Of a DNA stretch of 64,000 nucleotides, positions 36,201 through 47,150 are shown in pieces. Under the pieces are notes generated by a model. The model saw only the letters and a list, made by a program, of their open reading frames with translations, was not told the origin of the DNA and ran no database searches. Within the stretch, counting starts at the first letter, position 1. Each line of letters begins with the position of its first letter. Source of the stretch: Chrysoperla carnea (Eukaryota; Arthropoda; Insecta; Neuroptera; Chrysopidae); NCBI RefSeq assembly GCF_905475395.1, contig NC_058342.1, forward strand, positions 32,942,140 through 33,006,139, given 5' to 3'. The translations under genes and the position numbers were made by a program.

Positions 36201-39200
36201 GGTGGTATTTCAAAAACCCGCTAGTTTTTTTGACAGGATTAGTTCCTAAAATGACCCCTTTTTTATTTTATTAGAAAACTGATTATTATCCCAAAAAAAT
36301 AAGTGGCGAAAAAGAAGCATTAGCGCAAAAACAACTATTTTATTTATTAAAAAAAAGAAAAGAAAAAAAAACTGAAACCAAATTGAAAAAAACCTAACCT
36401 GCCATGTGTTGTACCCATTGAGTTGTACATGCTGGCTTGGTGCTGAGGGTGTACAGGAAAAACGATTCCATCGCCCAAACTAGAAACCAAACTATGTTCA
36501 CTTGTTTTGTCAATTAAAAAAAAAAAAAAAGAAAAAAAAAAAACAGTCCCCTAACCAAATATATTTTGCAAAATCCTGAAATTAACACTGAACAAAAAAA
36601 TTTCACTTAATGAAAACTCACCTGGTGTACACGGGCAAAAACCATAATTTTGATTTGGTACCAAAAACTTCTTGGAAATTTTTACAATGACCAACATTAA
36701 AACCATTTTTATCTTCTCCGGTACGAAAATATGGTGCACGAAATGCTTCTACATAAAAGAGAAAAGAAAGTTAAAAAGATCAAAAAAGCCTTCTTAGGGG
36801 TCACTCATAAAATACGTCACGTATTATTTCCTCTTTTTACCCGACTGCGCGACACAAAGGAGTGATAGTGTGTTTATCAGTCTATTTACCCGACTGCGGA
36901 ACACAAAGGAGTGGTAATATGCGTATCAGTCTATATATGTATGTATGTTCCTTTAAGGATTCAGACACACTAGATATCGGAGTGATAATGTGTTTATCAG
37001 TCTATTTACCCGACTGCGGAACACAAAGGAGTGGTAATACGCTTATCAGTCTATAAATGAATGTATGTATGTATGTATGTGTGTTTCTTTCAAGCACACT
37101 AGAGACCAGAGTGGTAATGTGTTTATCAGTCTATTTACCCGACTGCGTAATATATATGTCTGTATGCATGCATGTATGTTACTTTCAGGTAGGCCGATCT
37201 TGACGATTCTAACGTCAATCGATTTGTATTAATCTTGCAATTGTCACTGAAAGTTCGGCAGTAATGAAAATTCAACATGGCGACCACCACACACCAATTC
37301 AACATCAGGATTGTCTCCTATTAGGCAATAATCTCTGAACGTCATGTTTTCTGTTTTCGTGACATATTGAATGACCCCCTTTTTTAAATGCATACCTAAT
37401 GTTGTACGATTGTTATAAACCAGACAGCAATGGTAACCAAACAATGATACCAAACTAATTGCAAACATAAGGGCCACAAAAAACAAGAATAATATATGGA
37501 AACGGCCAAAACCTTCCAATTCTCCCTAAAACATTTTTAAAAAATTTTTATTTTAAATCTAAATGCACTACACTCAAGCTTTAAAGCTCTGAAAATTTTT
37601 ACATACACATTTTTTTTTTTTTTTTGGAATCGTCTACAAGTATTTAAGCGCCCTAAAAGTCACTAAAAAATTGGGGGGCAGGTGAAATGACTCGATAATG
37701 TGTGTATAAGAATTTTCAAGTTGTATTTGAGATCCCTCACATAACGCAAACTTTTAATTTTCCTTTAGTAAAAAGTTATATACAGGGTGGGTCAGTTTAA
37801 TCTATGCATCTTAATATGTCGCCAGAGGCGTTACCTATTAAAAATGACCTCAACAAAAATTGGAGACTTTGATGGGGGACATCATGTTCTGGCATCAGAT
37901 TGGACCTAGTTCTAACATTTTTTCGAAAAACGCTAGCTTTCGAAGGAAATGCGGCTTAAAAATATATAATTATTGCATTGAATCGAAACGAAATACGTTT
38001 AAAGTTTACATCATTGTAGATCAGAGCCATGGACACAGTTTGGCCTCTTGGCGTTTGACCTCTATTGCCCTTGGCAACTTTTGACTAAAGCATTTTTTTG
38101 TATTTAGCATCGCAAGTCACATTTCCTCCGAAAGTTAACGATTTTCGAAAAAATGTTTGTTATTTTATAAGGAAACCCGAAGAAGTAGGCCCAATCTGAT
38201 GTCAGAACATGATGACCCCTATCAAACTCTGCAACTTTTGTTCAAGTTATTTTTTGATTGGTTAACTACAAAACGAACTTTAGCCATTATAGATTAAAAT
38301 GTTTCACCCTGTATACTAATTTATAGAAAATCTAATCAAAATCTTTATTGAGTTAAAAACGAGTAACTTCTCTTGTTTAACTCCCGAGTTAAACTACAAT
38401 GACTACTCGTTCTGATGTTCAACTCAAGAAGCGATACAGTAGTGACATCTTTGAATTAAATCGATCAAGTTCAAGTTCAGAGTTCACGTGGCCGATTCAA
38501 AGACGCTAGAATTCTATTCCGATTCAACAAAGGTTTCATTTATTATGTGAGCGTTTCTGGTAACTTTTAGGGCATGCGATTTTAAGCAAAGGTAAGTGGA
38601 TTAAAATTAATGGTTATGGTTTAAAAATTAGTCAACGATGTTAGAATATGAAATAAACGTACACCCCGAAAAAATAAAAACCTCTCACTTTTTGTTTCGT
38701 TGAATAACATCTCGAAAACGATTATTTATACAACTATGAAACTCACATCAAATTCGAGTGAAAAAATAGGGCTAATGATTATAACAGTTTTCAAAAAACA
38801 GGAGCGAATTGAAAAATAGTCTTAAAATTTCGATTTCCACTACAACACATCGAATTGCAAGTAAATTGGGTTGCCGCAATTATTAGCGAAACAAAATGGT
38901 CCCGTTTTTATTTTTTCGGAGTGTAAAAGAAAAACATAAATAGTGACGGATTTAAGCGATGGGGACACTTAACAGATAGATTTCATTTTTATTCCGCTTT
39001 GTTTTAAATAAAAGTCAATTGTTGAAACAGAGTTCCTTATCGCGCGTTTTCGTGCTAAAAAATTAGATCGGAAAAAGTGTAACAATGAAAAACGATACCA
39101 GAAAACGAAACTAAAACTTTTCCAATCGATTCAGATAATATAAATAATATAAATTATTCGTTTTTTGTCAAAATTTTAAACGAAAAATATATCGAAAGGA

Positions 39201-41112
39201 ACTACGTTTCAACCGGGTGTCCATAATACACCTTCCTTTTTTTTACGTTGAAAATCGGGCACCGTATAATCGAATTGATTGGTAAACGGTGAAATGTTTT
39301 TCTTAAATTCGCCACTGGATCGTGAACATGCAAAGAAAACAAAACACTAATCTAAATTGTGTGATAGATCTTACACTTATACGAACCCTCCAAAAGTAAA
39401 TAAAATATCTGAGGGATGTTAGACCAATGTATAAACAATAGAGTAACGAATAACCTAAAAATAATATGAAAAATTTATAATTGTAAAATGATACACAATT
39501 ATTAACCCATGGACAGTGATGGTCCATTTTTAATACGCATTTGCCACAAACACTGCAATGGTGCGCACGATCTGGTTTCACATGATGGCATTTATCACAA
39601 TATCGTACACCTGAAAACAAACATGAAATCAATTCAAACTTCCAAACTCAAATTCTGTATTTCGTTTAAGAGATTGTCCATAAAAGACGTCACACCTTAA
39701 GGAGGCGGAGTGGATTCGCAAAACGTGACCATTTATGACAGGGTCGGGAGATGGGGTTGTTGCAATGTGTGTACTTGTACTTGTGGTACTACAAGACAGA
39801 TATGGTCTGAGTACAATCGCAGGCGTTCCGAAGTTCTCATATCACTTCCAAGGGCCTCTGTTCGCAAAGTTGTTGCGGCTATCACAGGACACTGGCTGGG
39901 CGGCAAGCATGCTGAACGCTTAGGCCTGGCAGTGTATCACGACTACTGCAGGAGCTGTCACAGTGATGACGAGAAAGAGACAATGTCTCATCTTCTCTGT
40001 CACTGCCCAGCTCTTGTCATGAGGAGATGGACTTACTTGAGCCAGCCTCTTTTTGACGACCTCTCCGATCTAAAGTCAGTCGACGTCAAAGCCCTCCTGC
40101 TGTTCTTAAACAGCTCCAAATGGTTCATGGAGTAGTGGCCGGGGATGGGCCAACCCATTAACGGTATCACAACGGACCCTATGATCTAAGTGTGTCCCAC
40201 CCAAGGATAGCCACTCTAACCTAACCTAACACAATAATCTTTGTATTTAAAATTGAAGTTACCCAGCGAAGTGGGTACTTCACAGCTAGTAGTTTAGCTT
40301 TGATCTGTTCTATTTTTTCTCTAAAATGAAAAGTTTTCGAGTAAATTTCACCCAATTTGAATGAGAGTATTTAATCAAATTACACAAAAATTTATTGAAA
40401 AAAAACTTAAACTTACTTCCAACTTCAGTGGTATTTGCTAAGGGTAAATTTTTCGCAAAATCTTCAAGAATTCTTCGTTGTTGTTGATCTGTATCGCATT
40501 TAACTAACCGATCTAGAACTGCTGGTGGTACTTTAAACTAAAACAAACATATTAAATCAGTCCAGTTCACTCTTAGTTTAGTTTTAAGATTACAAAAAAC
40601 ACTCACTTTAGAGGGCACTTCACCAATATTTGTAAACACTGTTTGCCAATAAGACCATAAGAACATCAAGAAAAATATATGGTAGAAAATTAAGTATGCG
40701 ATACGTTCTAACATCCCTTTAATGTTAACTGCAACGAGAAAGAAGCCTTTATAAGCCTGTTTTAATTACATATTTAAATCTAAAATCAAGTCATTATTCT
40801 CCAGAAAAGTTATGTTACCAGAAACTTAACTTCCTGGAGAATAATTGCTCCACTAGATTCATATTGATAAGGATTATTTTCTAGATCGAAATACGAATAA
40901 CTAGGTTGTAAAAAAAAGGATTTAAAGGTTACAAACTTACATATACACAATTGAACAACGTAGGCATAGTAAGACCAGACGACGATTGTTGTAATTAACA
41001 ACACTGGTAGCCATTTTAATGCATTTATACACATTCGACAGAATCCTGGACTTTTTCTATGACCACTTGATACGGCCCCTGTTGGGTAGTCTAAATGCAA
41101 TTCACGAGTCAT
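33201..41112 (-). CDS. DHHC palmitoyltransferase, ZDHHC2/15/20 group
   Basis: Integral membrane S-acyltransferase that transfers palmitate to substrate cysteines through a Cys-acyl intermediate, usually at Golgi, endosome or plasma membrane in this group. Coding exons in transcript order (minus strand): 41112-40941, 40728-40607, 40537-40417, 39610-39375, 37525-37396, 36748-36622, 36479-36399, 33327-33201; 1116 nt, 371 aa, frame kept throughout. Hydrophobic segments lie near residues 32-55, 65-90, 185-208 and 225-248. The cysteine-rich domain starts [20 protein letters not shown]; the catalytic DHHC is at 168-171, then [17 protein letters not shown] contains the conserved TTxE motif. [18 protein letters not shown] matches the C-terminal block of vertebrate ZDHHC2/20. 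The C-tail is acidic (SDDDENDS). After WVNNC the usual Gly of the GF-x-NYKFF motif is Ser (VSFYNYKFF). Its introns hold several mobile elements. The start Met is the first in the open frame; an upstream non-coding exon is possible. Confidence 0.94.
33328..36398. other. Last intron of the DHHC gene
   Basis: This ~3.1-kb intron contains one copy of the TTTCATGAAAATCGTTGG family (33,735-33,790), a copy of the ACAGACAGAC/GGACTAATTAGGT family (34,240-34,440) and a non-LTR 3' remnant (35,595-35,850). No coding exon was recognised in it. Confidence 0.6.
35595..35850 (-). mobile_element. Non-LTR retrotransposon 3' remnant
   Basis: Read on the minus strand, GAGGGCACAGAGCACTCTTG, then GTCTAGGTGCTAGAGACTCA, then CTTGCGGTACCCCTC matches the end block of the remnant at 30,577-31,250 and part of 23,545-23,870. 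It is bordered by an AATAATAATAA run at the 3' side. Frameshifted and short. Confidence 0.5.
36838..37150. repeat. Tandem repeat TTACCCGACTGCG in a DHHC intron
   Basis: The block TATCAGTCTATTTACCCGAC occurs four times (about 36,873, 36,996, 37,119 and a degenerate first start), interleaved with GCGGAACACAAAGGAGTGGT and ATGTATGTATGT runs. The unit is compound (about 60-125 bp) and non-coding. Confidence 0.7.
37781..38313. mobile_element. ~530-bp foldback element, CAGGGTG ends, TA flanks
   Basis: The ends are TATACAGGGTGGGTCAGTTT and, inverted, AAATGTTTCACCCTGTATA. Long arms continue inward: ACATCATGTTCTGGCATCAG pairs with CTGATGTCAGAACATGATG, and TTTTTCGAAAAACGC pairs with the GATTTTCGAAAAAATG region. 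Flanking TA fits a mariner-type target duplication. The open frame at 37,860-38,084 has no recognisable domain and comes from one arm. Confidence 0.65.
38660..38925. mobile_element. MITE with TACACYCCG terminal inverted repeats
   Basis: The left end TACACCCCGAAAAAATAAAA + AC is inverted at the right (GTTTTTATTTTTTCGGAGTG + TA). It is 266 bp with no ORF, within a DHHC intron. It shares end sequence and an internal TTTTTGTTTCGTT motif with the elements at 21,989-22,246 and 31,978-32,769. Confidence 0.7.
39700..40232 (+). mobile_element. Non-LTR retrotransposon C-terminus and 3' end with TAACC tail
   Basis: A plus-strand open stretch to the stop at 40,133-40,135 encodes a typical retroelement C-terminus. 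[20 protein letters not shown] is followed by a C-x2-C-x8-H-x4-C cysteine/histidine cluster ([20 protein letters not shown]), then [16 protein letters not shown] and [15 protein letters not shown]. After a short 3' UTR the element ends at TAACCTAACCTAAC. It is 5'-truncated and lies antisense inside the intron between DHHC exons 3 and 4. Its frame is open over about 140 codons, so it is one of the younger insertions here. Confidence 0.75.
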
Positions 41113-41700
41113 TACTAAATTATGTTACACATATTCTATTAGATATTTTAATTATAATTATGGCTAATATTGTAATTAGATTATGATCGAAACTTATCGA
41201 ATATACATAGTTGTTTAATTATTGATTTTATTTTAATAACATACTTTGTTTTTAGATCGAATTTAACGATTTTAAGAACACACAAATTCGTTAGATTAGC
41301 GAATTCAAGTATTTATATTTTTATCGACACATACTGCTGATTACAAGTATTATCACTCAAATGTTTTTTTTTTTTTGGTACTTTTACCTAATAAATACCA
41401 ACTTCGAAATATGAAATGTTACTAATTTTAACTTTGTTCCACTGTTCCACACCCAAACTAAAATGTTGCGTTTCCATAGAGTTTCATCTACATTGACTTT
41501 ACCATGGAGGTTATTGTAATCGTTTGGGCATAAACGATTTAAATAAAACGATTATTAATGTTGATCAAAACAGTTATTTCATTAAGCAAGCACACAATAA
41601 TTAATATACAATGTCTAGGACTTGATCAGTCGTCATTATTCCGTGTTTACTAATCAGTTGTATTCTAAAGTTTAGTTTACAGTTACACTATTACAGTTAT

Positions 41701-42108
41701 AAAGAAGGAGAACGGTCGCTATAGAAAATATTGTCCCCAAAATATGGACAAAATAAGTGAGGCGCTGGGATCGCTAAGTTGTCTCATTAAAAGCGGGCTG
41801 TTGTGCGCTAATTTCAAATGATCTATCAACGTTTAATATACATGTATATAATATCATTCAAAGGAAAAAAAGTAAATAATGAAATTATTATTAATTATTA
41901 TTATTATTTACTAATGAATAAATTATAAATTATCTATTCTACTTTAAATTTGAATGGTACTAACTTCATCTACTTGTTCTAATAAACAGCTAACCTCGCA
42001 GATACTACTTACCGACGACAGTGCGGCTGAAAAATGAACTATAAATTCTACAAATTTTCAGGGACAGACGCTAATGCTTTATAGCGTAGCGATCGTTCTC
42101 CTTCTCTC
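41701..42108. mobile_element. ~410-bp element with ~25-bp terminal inverted repeats
   Basis: AAAGAAGGAGAACGGTCGCT + ATA at the left is inverted at the right (TATAGCGTAGCGATCGTTCT + CCTTCTCT). The interior has a (TTA)n-rich stretch near 41,880-41,915 and no ORF. It lies about 0.6 kb upstream of the DHHC start codon. Confidence 0.6.
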
Positions 42109-42719
42109 TAACCTCCATGGACTTTACAGTTATATAGATATTTATGGCACACAATTTTAAGCGTGCCAACATCTGAGGTAATTGCTTAGGTCAAATCTAT
42201 TGTAGAATCGTAAAAAAAATGATACGTGATAAGTATTTTTTTAAGTCAAAAAGCGAAAAAGTGAAATCACGATGTTTTATGTAAAACATTTTGTGATATA
42301 AAAATTTGACATTCAATGTACGTTTTTTTGATAAATGTATATTCAATATATATTTCTTTGGCAAAGGTTTCTATATTCTTTTGATAAACGCCTCTCTCTG
42401 TCCGACGGCTGTATAGTTTATGTAACTAGAAAAAATTTTAATTTATGGTTTGAAATTATGCTCATAGATGGCGTGGTTAAATGCCATAGACAAAATTTAA
42501 TTTTTAAGATATATGTGTAAATTATAGCTCATGTATAATTCTGATGTACGAGCTGTATTATTGTTAAGTTTCATTAAAATCCATTCATTAGTTTTTGCGG
42601 AAAGCGTAACAAACACACAAACAAACAAGTAAGGATGCTTTTATATTTATTATATATAGGGAAGGGATAGGGATAATTACGGTTGAAATAAATAACAGAC
42701 GATTGTTTGTTTTTTTTTT

Positions 42720-43500
42720 ATTGAACGCAAATTATAATGGTACAATTATTTAAAATTAAATCAAAGATTCAACAGATCTAAAAAAAATCAACAGTATATT
42801 CTCAAATTTGATCAAAATAAACACTAAATAAAATTTTCCTGAGCTTTACAACTAATTGTTTGTTTAAAATTGGTTTAGCTTAACTAATAACAAAAATTTT
42901 AATACCTCTAATGGTACAATTATTTAAACTTATATCACAGATCCAACAGACCTAAAAAAAATCTACAATATTTTCAAATTTGATCAAAATAAACACTAAA
43001 TAAAATTTTCCTGAGCTTACAGTTAACTGCTTGTTTAAAATTGGTTTAGCTTAACTAATGACAAAAATTATAATACCTCTAATGGTACAATTATTTAAAC
43101 TTATATCACAGATCCAACAGACCTAAAAAAAAATCTACAATATTTTCAAATTTGATCAAAATAAACACTAAAAATTTATCGAGCTTACAGTTAATTGTTT
43201 GTTTAAAGTAACAAATAACAAAAATTATAATACCTAATGGCAAAATTATTTAAACTTATATCACAGATCCAACAGACCTAAAAAAAAATCTACAATATTT
43301 TCAAATTTGATCAAAATAAACACTAAATAAAATTTTCCGGAGCTTTACAACTAATTGTTTGTTTAAAATTGGTTTAGCTTAACTAATAACAAAAATTTTA
43401 ATACCTCTAATGGTACAATTATTTAAACTTATATCACAGATCCAACAGACCTAAAATATTTTCAAATTTGATCAAAATAAAAACTAATTAAAAATTCTAC
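42720..43500. repeat. Satellite array, ~157-174-bp unit, about 4.5 copies
   Basis: TAATGGTACAATTATTTAAA (or a close variant) recurs at about 42,735, 42,911, 43,081, 43,238 and 43,410. Each is followed by CACAGATCCAACAGACCTAA, then TTTTCAAATTTGATCAAAAT, then AAACACTAAATAAAATTTTC. Copies are about 90% alike; the fourth is shortened. Non-coding. Confidence 0.85.
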
Positions 43501-43989
43501 GAGCTTAAATCTTAAAAATTATTAAAAAATTGACAATACTAGACAATAAAAATTCTTGACAAAACTACATCCTATCATGTAAGCATTTTCCACGATGGAG
43601 CAACATCTCAAGATAATTTTTTAAAAACAAAAACAATAAATTATGGCTTGTTTTAGAATTATATATTCAAATTATAAGTGGTTTAATCATGGAGGTTAGA
43701 AAGACTTTATAACCTCTTTATAACCTTCATGAGTTTAATTCTATCCCGACGAAACCTCTTCACTATTGCACTAATCAGTTTAAGGGCTGCCAACTTCAAA
43801 ATTAACGATTTGAACAAATTTTTAGCGCGAATATTTGAGAATTTTCACTTTTTTTTATTAAATTGTCGATTTTGTTTTAAATAATGTAAAAAAGTGTGTT
43901 TACACGATTGAAAACAAATATTAAAAAATAAAAAATCTTGAAGTATTGTAGGTTTATTCCATTATTGTAGGAAATGAAGCAATTAATAT

Positions 43990-44106
43990 TGCAATTTTAA
44001 GGAACAATACGATTTTTTATGGGACCAGGCTCAAAATGTTCATATGAGTGTGTAGAACACTTTGAGCCAGGTCCCATAAAAAGTCGTATTGTTCCATAAA
44101 ATTGCA
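43990..44106. repeat. Near-perfect inverted repeat, ~48-bp arms
   Basis: TGCAATTTTAAGGAACAATA continuing CGATTTTTTATGGGACCAGG is mirrored by GGTCCCATAAAAAGTCGTAT continuing TGTTCCATAAAATTGCA. The loop is about 20 bp. The high identity of the arms suggests a recently formed palindromic MITE. Confidence 0.8.
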
Positions 44107-44459
44107 ACCTTATGACCTTTTCCTAGTTTGCTTTAATTAACTAGAACTAGAAGCTAACTAGATTTAAAAAATTGAGACCTTCATTTAAAATTAAGACTTA
44201 GAATAATCTGCAATGACTCGAAGATTTGGTTAAGTTCAATGATTTAAAAATTTTGGTTGGCACAAAAATTGCATATTTTACGATTTACATTATATTTCAG
44301 TCTTGGAAACGATTGTTTTTTGAGTATTTGCAAGCATTAAACTAATCCGCTTTCTAACTAATCAATTTCGATGTAAAAATATTGTCCTAGCAAAAAATTA
44401 ATTAATCCCGGAGGTTTTCTGTATTTACTCAGAGGAGCACCTGACTAAGACGATAATTG

Positions 44460-45005
44460 TGATAGCTCTGACGAAGAATCATCAGAAGATGCTGTTAGCC
44501 ACTCTAAGAGAGATTCGTCAGGAGAAGATGCTACTGACCACTCTAGACGAGATTCGTAAGAAGATGATTAACATAACCTCAGACGACGGGTCGAAAATTC
44601 CAGAAAGCTCAGGCAAAAAATCATCTGAAGCAGACGCCTCTGATGAGGACAACCATTATGATACGTCTGGTAGAGTCTCATCAAAAAATTAAAGCTCACA
44701 ACTTGACGTTGACGGTTCTGAGTGAGGAGGTGAAGAACTGTCATAAGAGTACTACACCGATGATGACACTCTGAGACCTCTGGCGAATCATCGTCATTGG
44801 ATGATTCTGATAGCTCTGGCAAAAAATCGTCAACCGATTCTGAAAGCTCTGGCGAAAAATAATCAGACGATTCTGAAAGCTCTGGCGAAAAATCGTCAGA
44901 TGATTCTGATAGCTCTGGCGATAAATCGTCAGAAGTGGATGATTTTGACGTTGACGAGGTTTGTGATAAATCTGGCAAAGAATCGTCAGAGATACTTGAC
45001 GATTT
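44460..45005. repeat. Degenerate ~33-bp tandem repeat in the acidic gene
   Basis: The unit GATTCTGATAGCTCTGGCGA + AAAATCGTCA recurs from about 44,800 to 44,930 with near identity, and as weaker versions at 44,460-44,640 (AGCTCTGACGAAGAATCATC). The minus strand encodes DDFSPELSESS-type repeats. The plus strand would read DDSDSSGEKSS-type repeats but is interrupted by a TAA. Confidence 0.7.
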
Positions 45006-45454
45006 AACTTCTGACTTGGTTGAATCTTTATCCTGAAAATGAGAAATATATCACTGTAAAATACATCATAAAAGAAAGATACTACACTCTAAACAGTTTC
45101 TTTCACACGAACCTCTTCCGCATTTTTATCGTCTGGATCATCCGATTCTGAATCTGATTCATTTTCAACGTGTGATAGTTTCATCTCCAATTTCCTTTTA
45201 TAGCTCACCTCCTCTTTAATTGGTAAATCCTTAGCTAAATTTTCAACCAACTGTTTTGTTGGAGATGTTTTGATTTTTTTTAATGGTGGAGGTACAGGTT
45301 CATCTGGAAGGAATGTTGTCGATGTTGAAACTGATTCTTCAACTACTATTTTATCAGTAATTTCGATGCTCGAGTTTTCCCCCTGTTTTTTTCTTTTGGT
45401 AGTAACATTTTCTGATATTTTCATATCGAAATTCACATTATTTTTTTCGCCCAT
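44568..45454 (-). CDS. Hypothetical acidic Ser/Asp-rich protein (two exons)
   Basis: Not recognised. Exon 45454-45113 (114 codons) begins MGEKNNVNFDMKISENVTTK, has a basic, NLS-like stretch (PPPLKKIKTSP) and ends acidic (ESDSESDDPDDKNAEE). A TTTTCAG acceptor opens a second exon at 45032, in frame if the weak donor GAG|GTTCGT at 45113/45112 is used. It then runs to a stop at 44568-44570 (268 aa in total). The second exon has about four degenerate 11-residue repeats (DDFSPELSESS type), then loses its acidic character after about 44,790, which suggests a frameshift or decay. Unspliced, the first exon ends after seven more codons (VRVKETV). A TTTTATAG acceptor lies directly before the ATG, so an upstream exon is likely. 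The NLS-like stretch suggests a nuclear protein, but that is inference. Confidence 0.45.
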
Positions 45455-46479
45455 CTATAAAAGAGCAAAAGAAACAATAAAATATCATGTATAATGTCAT
45501 TCCTTTTATAGAATATTCCAGTAATAATTTAGCAAAAAAAAAAAAAAACGTGGTTGTACCTTAATAAATTCCCCAAAATGGAGAAATGTTGTTAACAGCG
45601 AAAAAAACAAAATTTATCCACGAATTTGTTTAAATTTCTATTTATAAATTATTACAAGTTATTCACACAAGATGAAAAATTTCTATATTAATTATTTTCT
45701 TACTTTTCTTTCTCAATCGTTCACAACACACAAAAGTTTTACACTCAAATAAAACCGTTTACATTTATAAAGTTTTATACCGCTTCGAAGAAATATATAT
45801 AGACTTATAAAATACAATAAATTATAACATATTGCTGTTATGTCACTCTTGTTCATTTAATTTGTATAAGCGCTCTCTTTTTAATTTTTGCGCCTGTGCA
45901 CGAGGTGCGCTAACAGACAGTTTGAAATAGACGACTGCTAGTTCAAGAAATACGAGCATCTCATGACAGTATCTTATTGTATCTGCCAGCCATGTACCAT
46001 GGTTGTGACATAATCAAGTTACTAAATTTAAAAATATTATTTAATTTTACTATAAATTAAAATTTTTTAATATTATATATCTTCGTTTTTTGTAATAGTG
46101 TCCCATTTTTGAACGAAAAAGCTAAAAATTAAAAACTTCAGAATCCAGCCAACTCCTCTTTAGTCGACAAACTTAACCCAACCAACTCGTAATTACAACA
46201 AAACAACAGAGTTATGAAAAAATAAAATAAAAAATGTTCAAGACAACAAAAATGAAATAGATAAAAAGAATCCAATAGAATCCAATAGGATTACATATGC
46301 TAACAAATTAAAAAAAAAAAAAAAACAAAACAAAACAAAAACAAAATTTTGAGACTGTTGCTGGAACCGAACTAAGCTGACTATAACATAAAATACATAA
46401 AGCTAAAATACATGTTATAGTCGAATAAAGAAATCGATTCCTCTTGATCAATATGCGTCAATATTTCAATCGGAAATCT

Positions 46480-47150
46480 TCGCCATGCTGATTATCATCT
46501 TCTCAGATAACCAGACAGCACTTCGGGCCCTTGAGGCGTCAAGATTCCAATCAAGGATAGTCTATGAATGCTTCGAGGAGCTGAATCATCTGAACAACAC
46601 AGTCAGGCTGATCTAGGTACTGAGTCACTCTGGCGTTAAAGGGAATGAAGCAGCAGATTTGTTGGCACGAGAGAGTTCGCCCAAACCGACACTTTCACCT
46701 GAGTCTGATGTTCCGTAATTTACCGAATCAAAGAATGGCAACGATAAGCACATCTTGATTACTGGGGCCTTGCGTAGGGCATATAACAGGCTAAATTTTA
46801 TATAACCACAGCCAGTCCATTCGACTTTGCTCGTCTGAAAGTTACTAGGGGATAAATAAGAAGGGTGGTGGGACTCTTGACAAGACATTGTTGATTAAAT
46901 TATCACCTTCATAACATGAGAAGGTCTAATGATCCCACCTGTAGAGCCTGTATGGAGAATGACGAAACCTCCATACATGTTATTTGCACCTGAAGAAATC
47001 TGCAGGGCGTCACGTTCAGGCGTCTGGCCTCGACAGAATTGTATAGCTTCATCAGATTTTAATAACGCCTCTAACCAGAAGACGTTTCGTCTTTGGGTGA
47101 GGAGGGAACAAAGGACTCTTGGTCTAGGGACCTGCTTGCGGAACCCCTCT
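46480..47150 (+). mobile_element. Decayed non-LTR retrotransposon, RNase H and C-terminal region
   Basis: Reading across frames gives IFSDNQTALRALEASRFQSR, then (after a stop) SHSGVKGNEAADLLARESS, which match the catalytic DNQTAL...HSGxxGNExAD pattern of RNase H domains in insect non-LTR elements. Farther on, MENDETSIHVIC, then FRRLASTELYSF, correspond to the C-terminal Cys-His segment seen at 30,577. Several stops and frameshifts make it inactive. Confidence 0.75.

Larger units (their letters stand above)
41113..44567. other. DHHC upstream region with inverted-repeat elements and satellite
   Basis: Region upstream of the DHHC start codon and downstream of the acidic-protein gene. It includes the inverted-repeat element at 41,701-42,108, the satellite at 42,720-43,500 and the hairpin at 43,990-44,106. 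The promoter of the DHHC gene should be near 41.1-41.6 kb, but no core element is identifiable. No gene was seen. Confidence 0.55.

Noticed and set aside
36831..37150. CRISPR-like spaced repeats
   Set aside because: The repeats are compound minisatellite units of unequal length in a eukaryotic intron, without uniform unique spacers.
37860..38084. 74-codon plus-strand open frame
   Set aside because: It arises from one arm of a foldback element and resembles no protein I know.
39710..40135. 141-codon open frame as a host zinc-binding protein
   Set aside because: The Cys/His cluster and the following 3' UTR with TAACC tail are those of a retroelement end, and it lies antisense in a DHHC intron.
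44459..44692. Plus-strand open frame at the acidic repeat as a separate gene
   Set aside because: It is a by-product of the repeat on the other strand; the minus strand has the better splice acceptor and an upstream exon.
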